From assembly GCA_963663635.2 (NCBI GenBank), contig CAXXMY010000005.1, positions 186,001 through 250,000 of the forward strand: 64,000 nt of DNA. Reading direction: 5' to 3'. Positions 62,101-64,000 of this stretch are shown in pieces. The DNA comes from Poriferisodalis sp963663635 (lineage in GTDB: Bacteria > Actinomycetota > Acidimicrobiia > Acidimicrobiales > Poriferisodalaceae). How positions within the stretch are numbered: the stretch's first letter is position 1; every line of letters starts with the position of its first letter. The position numbers were made by a program, and so were the translations under genes. The notes below the pieces were generated by a model that saw only the letters and a program-made list of their open reading frames with translations, was not told the origin of the DNA and ran no database searches.

Positions 62101-64000
62101 GCAGCGTGCAGATTGAGGTGCCGGTAATTGCGACGGCGGGAAGCGCTTCGGCGGACGAGTTCTCGGGGGCTGGTCCGGTGCGCTTCGCGGCTGGGGAGAC
62201 CGCCAATACGGTGTCGCTCGACGCGGCCGACGATGATCTGGTGGAGGGTCACGAGACGTTCGAGCTCAGTTTCGACACGCTCCCGGCGGGGGTCTTGGCA
62301 GGCTCGACGGCGTCGGCGTCGGTCACGATCACCGATGCGGATGCGGCTGCGTGGGACACCGGCGTCGCGAGCTATCAGGTCGCCGAGGGCGACACGGCGA
62401 GCTTGACGATCGCGATAACCAACGGCGTCACCTTTGTCGGGGATCAGAATGTCAGTCTCGCTGTGGCGGGTACGGCGTCTGAGACTGACGACTTCGTTCT
62501 GGCCGATGCGCTGGGCGGGCCGTTGTCGGCACCGTATTCGGTCACGTTGGATTCGGGAGCGGCTTCGGTTGTGGCGCAGCTGACTGCTGTGGACGATTCC
62601 GATGTCGAAACCTCAGAGACGGTCCACGTGACTGCGAGGCTGGCCTCGACGAACGCGCTGATCTGGTCGCGCACGGTCACGATTCCCGCGAACGACTCTG
62701 ATGCGGCGCCGGTGACGGTTGCGTCGGGCGGGGCGGTGATCGAGGGCGCTGACGCGGTGTTCACCCTGAGGCGCAGCGGTACCGCAGTCACGCCGCTGAC
62801 GGAGCCGCTCACCGTTCGAGTCAGCGTGACCGCGGTCGGGGGCGTGCTCGACGGCGTGCCGCCGGCGACGGTGACGTTCCCTGCCGATGCCGGCACTGTC
62901 GAGCTGCGCGCCGCAACGCTCGATGACCTTGTGGTTGAGGATCCGGCCGCGGTGACGGCGCTGGTGCGCGCGGACAATGCGAGCCCGCGTTCCTACGAGC
63001 CCGGCTCGCCCAACAGCGCGACGGTCACCGTGGACGACGACGACGTCGCGAGCTTCGCTGTGACGGCTGGGGCGAGCGAGGTGCTTGAGGGCGACTCGGT
63101 GTCGGTGACGATCACCCTCAGCAGGGTCACGTTCAGCGAGCCTCAGGTGTTGACGGTGTCGGTGGCAGGCACCGCGACTGTGGCCGACGATTTTGTCGTA
63201 CAGGACGCGGATGGCACGGTGCCGTCGTTCCCGCATCAGCTGACGCTGGAGGCCGGTGCCGACTCGGTGGTATTGGAGGTCGTCGCGCAGACCGACACGG
63301 TCGAGGACGACACCGAGAGCGTTGTGGTGTCGGTCATGCACGACGGCGGGCTCGTCGGGTCAGCGTCGATCACGTTGGTCGATCCCAACGAGCTGCCGAT
63401 GGTTGCGGGCGGTCGCGAGTTCAGGTATGTCGAGAACGGCACTGCCTCGGTGGCGACGTTCACCGCGACCGATGCCGAGGGAGACTCGGTGACCTGGTCG
63501 CTGGCTGGGGACGACGCCGCGCCGTTCGACATCGACCCCCACAGCGGCGAGCTGATGTTCTCAGCGCCGCCGGATTTTGAGATGCCGGCCGATACGGATG
63601 CCGACAACGTCTATGAGATCATCGTGGAGGCGTCCGACAGCGAGAGCACTTCGGCCCATGAGGTGGCGGTGACTGTGGCCGATGTGGACGAGCCGGTGAC
63701 GATCACGAGCGATTCTGGTTCGTTCGCGGCGAGCTATGTCGAGCACGACACGGCTGCGGTTGCGTCGTTCACAGCCGAGGATCCTGAACGGGCCACGATC
63801 AGATGGTCGCTGGGCGGTATTGACGGCGCCCGCTTCGAGATCAGCGGCCAAGGTGTGCTCAGCTTCGTGCGCCTGCCCGATTTTGAGCATCCCGCTGACG
63901 ACGATGCCGACAACGAGTATCTGGTGCAGGTGCGGGCTCGGGCGGGTGCCAGCGAGCCGGTCACCGCGGACGTCGCTGTCGATGTTGCCAACGCTGATGA
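59104..64000 (+). CDS. Giant secreted cadherin / arylsulfotransferase-propeller / Calx-beta protein, 3' end outside window
   Basis: Translating across frame changes at about 59149-59163 (G tract), 59516 and 60102 gives one modular protein, open to the window end. A hydrophobic core LSSAFLMVLVWVLPAMGQ suggests secretion. Modules: cadherin-like (59241-59516), a second (59545-59890), an Ig-like SYTPTAADAGSFLRAR segment, a cadherin-like beta sandwich (60171-60450), and an arylsulfotransferase-type propeller (about 60500-61560: FHDFRVLENGNYMLMAY, GDYVHLNAIQ, IDATTGDVVWRVG, SGHIEELSNGHWLISWG). After these come an SwmA-like segment, four Calx-beta-like repeats (62020-63395) and two cadherin-like repeats (63400 to end). 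The G at about 59516 and the base at about 60102 may be consensus errors. Cell-surface adhesion and sulfotransfer are inferences. Confidence 0.72.
59149..59163 (+). repeat. 15-G homopolymer tract at the 5' end of the surface-protein gene
   Basis: Fifteen consecutive G residues separate the possible starts (59075, 59104, 59147) from the signal-peptide core in frame with the rest of the protein. At G15 none of these starts reads into the main frame. Confidence 0.9.

Overview
The window is high-GC, densely coded DNA from an actinobacterium. The order rplM-rpsI-glmM-glmS-acpS-nnr-alr-tsaE-tsaB-rimI-tsaD-groES-groEL-guaA is the conserved actinobacterial core. A CIRCE/HrcA operator, GTG starts, ATGA overlaps and many TANNNT-N7-start (leaderless) promoters fit this. 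The gene content and an oversized GlmS-type protein resemble the Acidimicrobiia, but that placement is an inference.

Layout. 1-2,530 is a graveyard of mobile and defence DNA: an IS1380-type transposase remnant, the C-terminal stump of a DUF3696-type ATPase with its PIN-like partner, and an IS30-type element whose left end lies on the last codons of the PIN-like gene. 2,713-20,034 holds an amidohydrolase, then the core block (two ribosomal proteins, amino-sugar and cell-wall precursor enzymes, NAD(P)HX repair, alanine racemase, the t6A tRNA-modification set, GroES/GroEL), interrupted by one extradiol dioxygenase on the other strand. 20,139-26,831 is accessory: a DUF4143 ATPase, guaA, a frameshifted ThDP enzyme, a 41-codon ORF made from a guaA tail and a cupin-gene head, an Abi/HEPN-like gene with an internal TGA, and a cupin gene. 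26,944-41,658 carries argJ, pcrA, sucCD, a VapBC-type pair, a glycosyltransferase, a flippase-like membrane protein, a geranylgeranyl-reductase-type enzyme, folD and mdh. 41,677-42,363 is a second toxin-antitoxin pair with an 18-bp-arm palindrome. 42,613-53,188 looks like one catabolic island: DUF917, hydantoinase/oxoprolinase-type protein, M19 dipeptidase, PucR regulator, decayed FAD oxidase, a CUT2-type ABC transporter and an Asp/Glu/hydantoin racemase. 53,249-55,455 is purN-purH, followed by a UPF0182 membrane protein and an IS982-type remnant. From about 59,075 a giant secreted modular protein (cadherin, cadherin-like sandwich, arylsulfotransferase-type propeller, Calx-beta, cadherin) runs off the window.

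The most unusual signals are: the chimeric guaA/cupin junction; a 15-G tract in the signal-peptide region of the giant surface protein; repeated in-frame tandem duplications in otherwise conserved core enzymes; a HEPN-type Abi protein cut by a stop just before its RNase motif; and the hydantoin-type island with a sugar-type transporter. Several single-base frameshifts, most in short G runs, could be consensus errors and should be confirmed before those genes are called dead.
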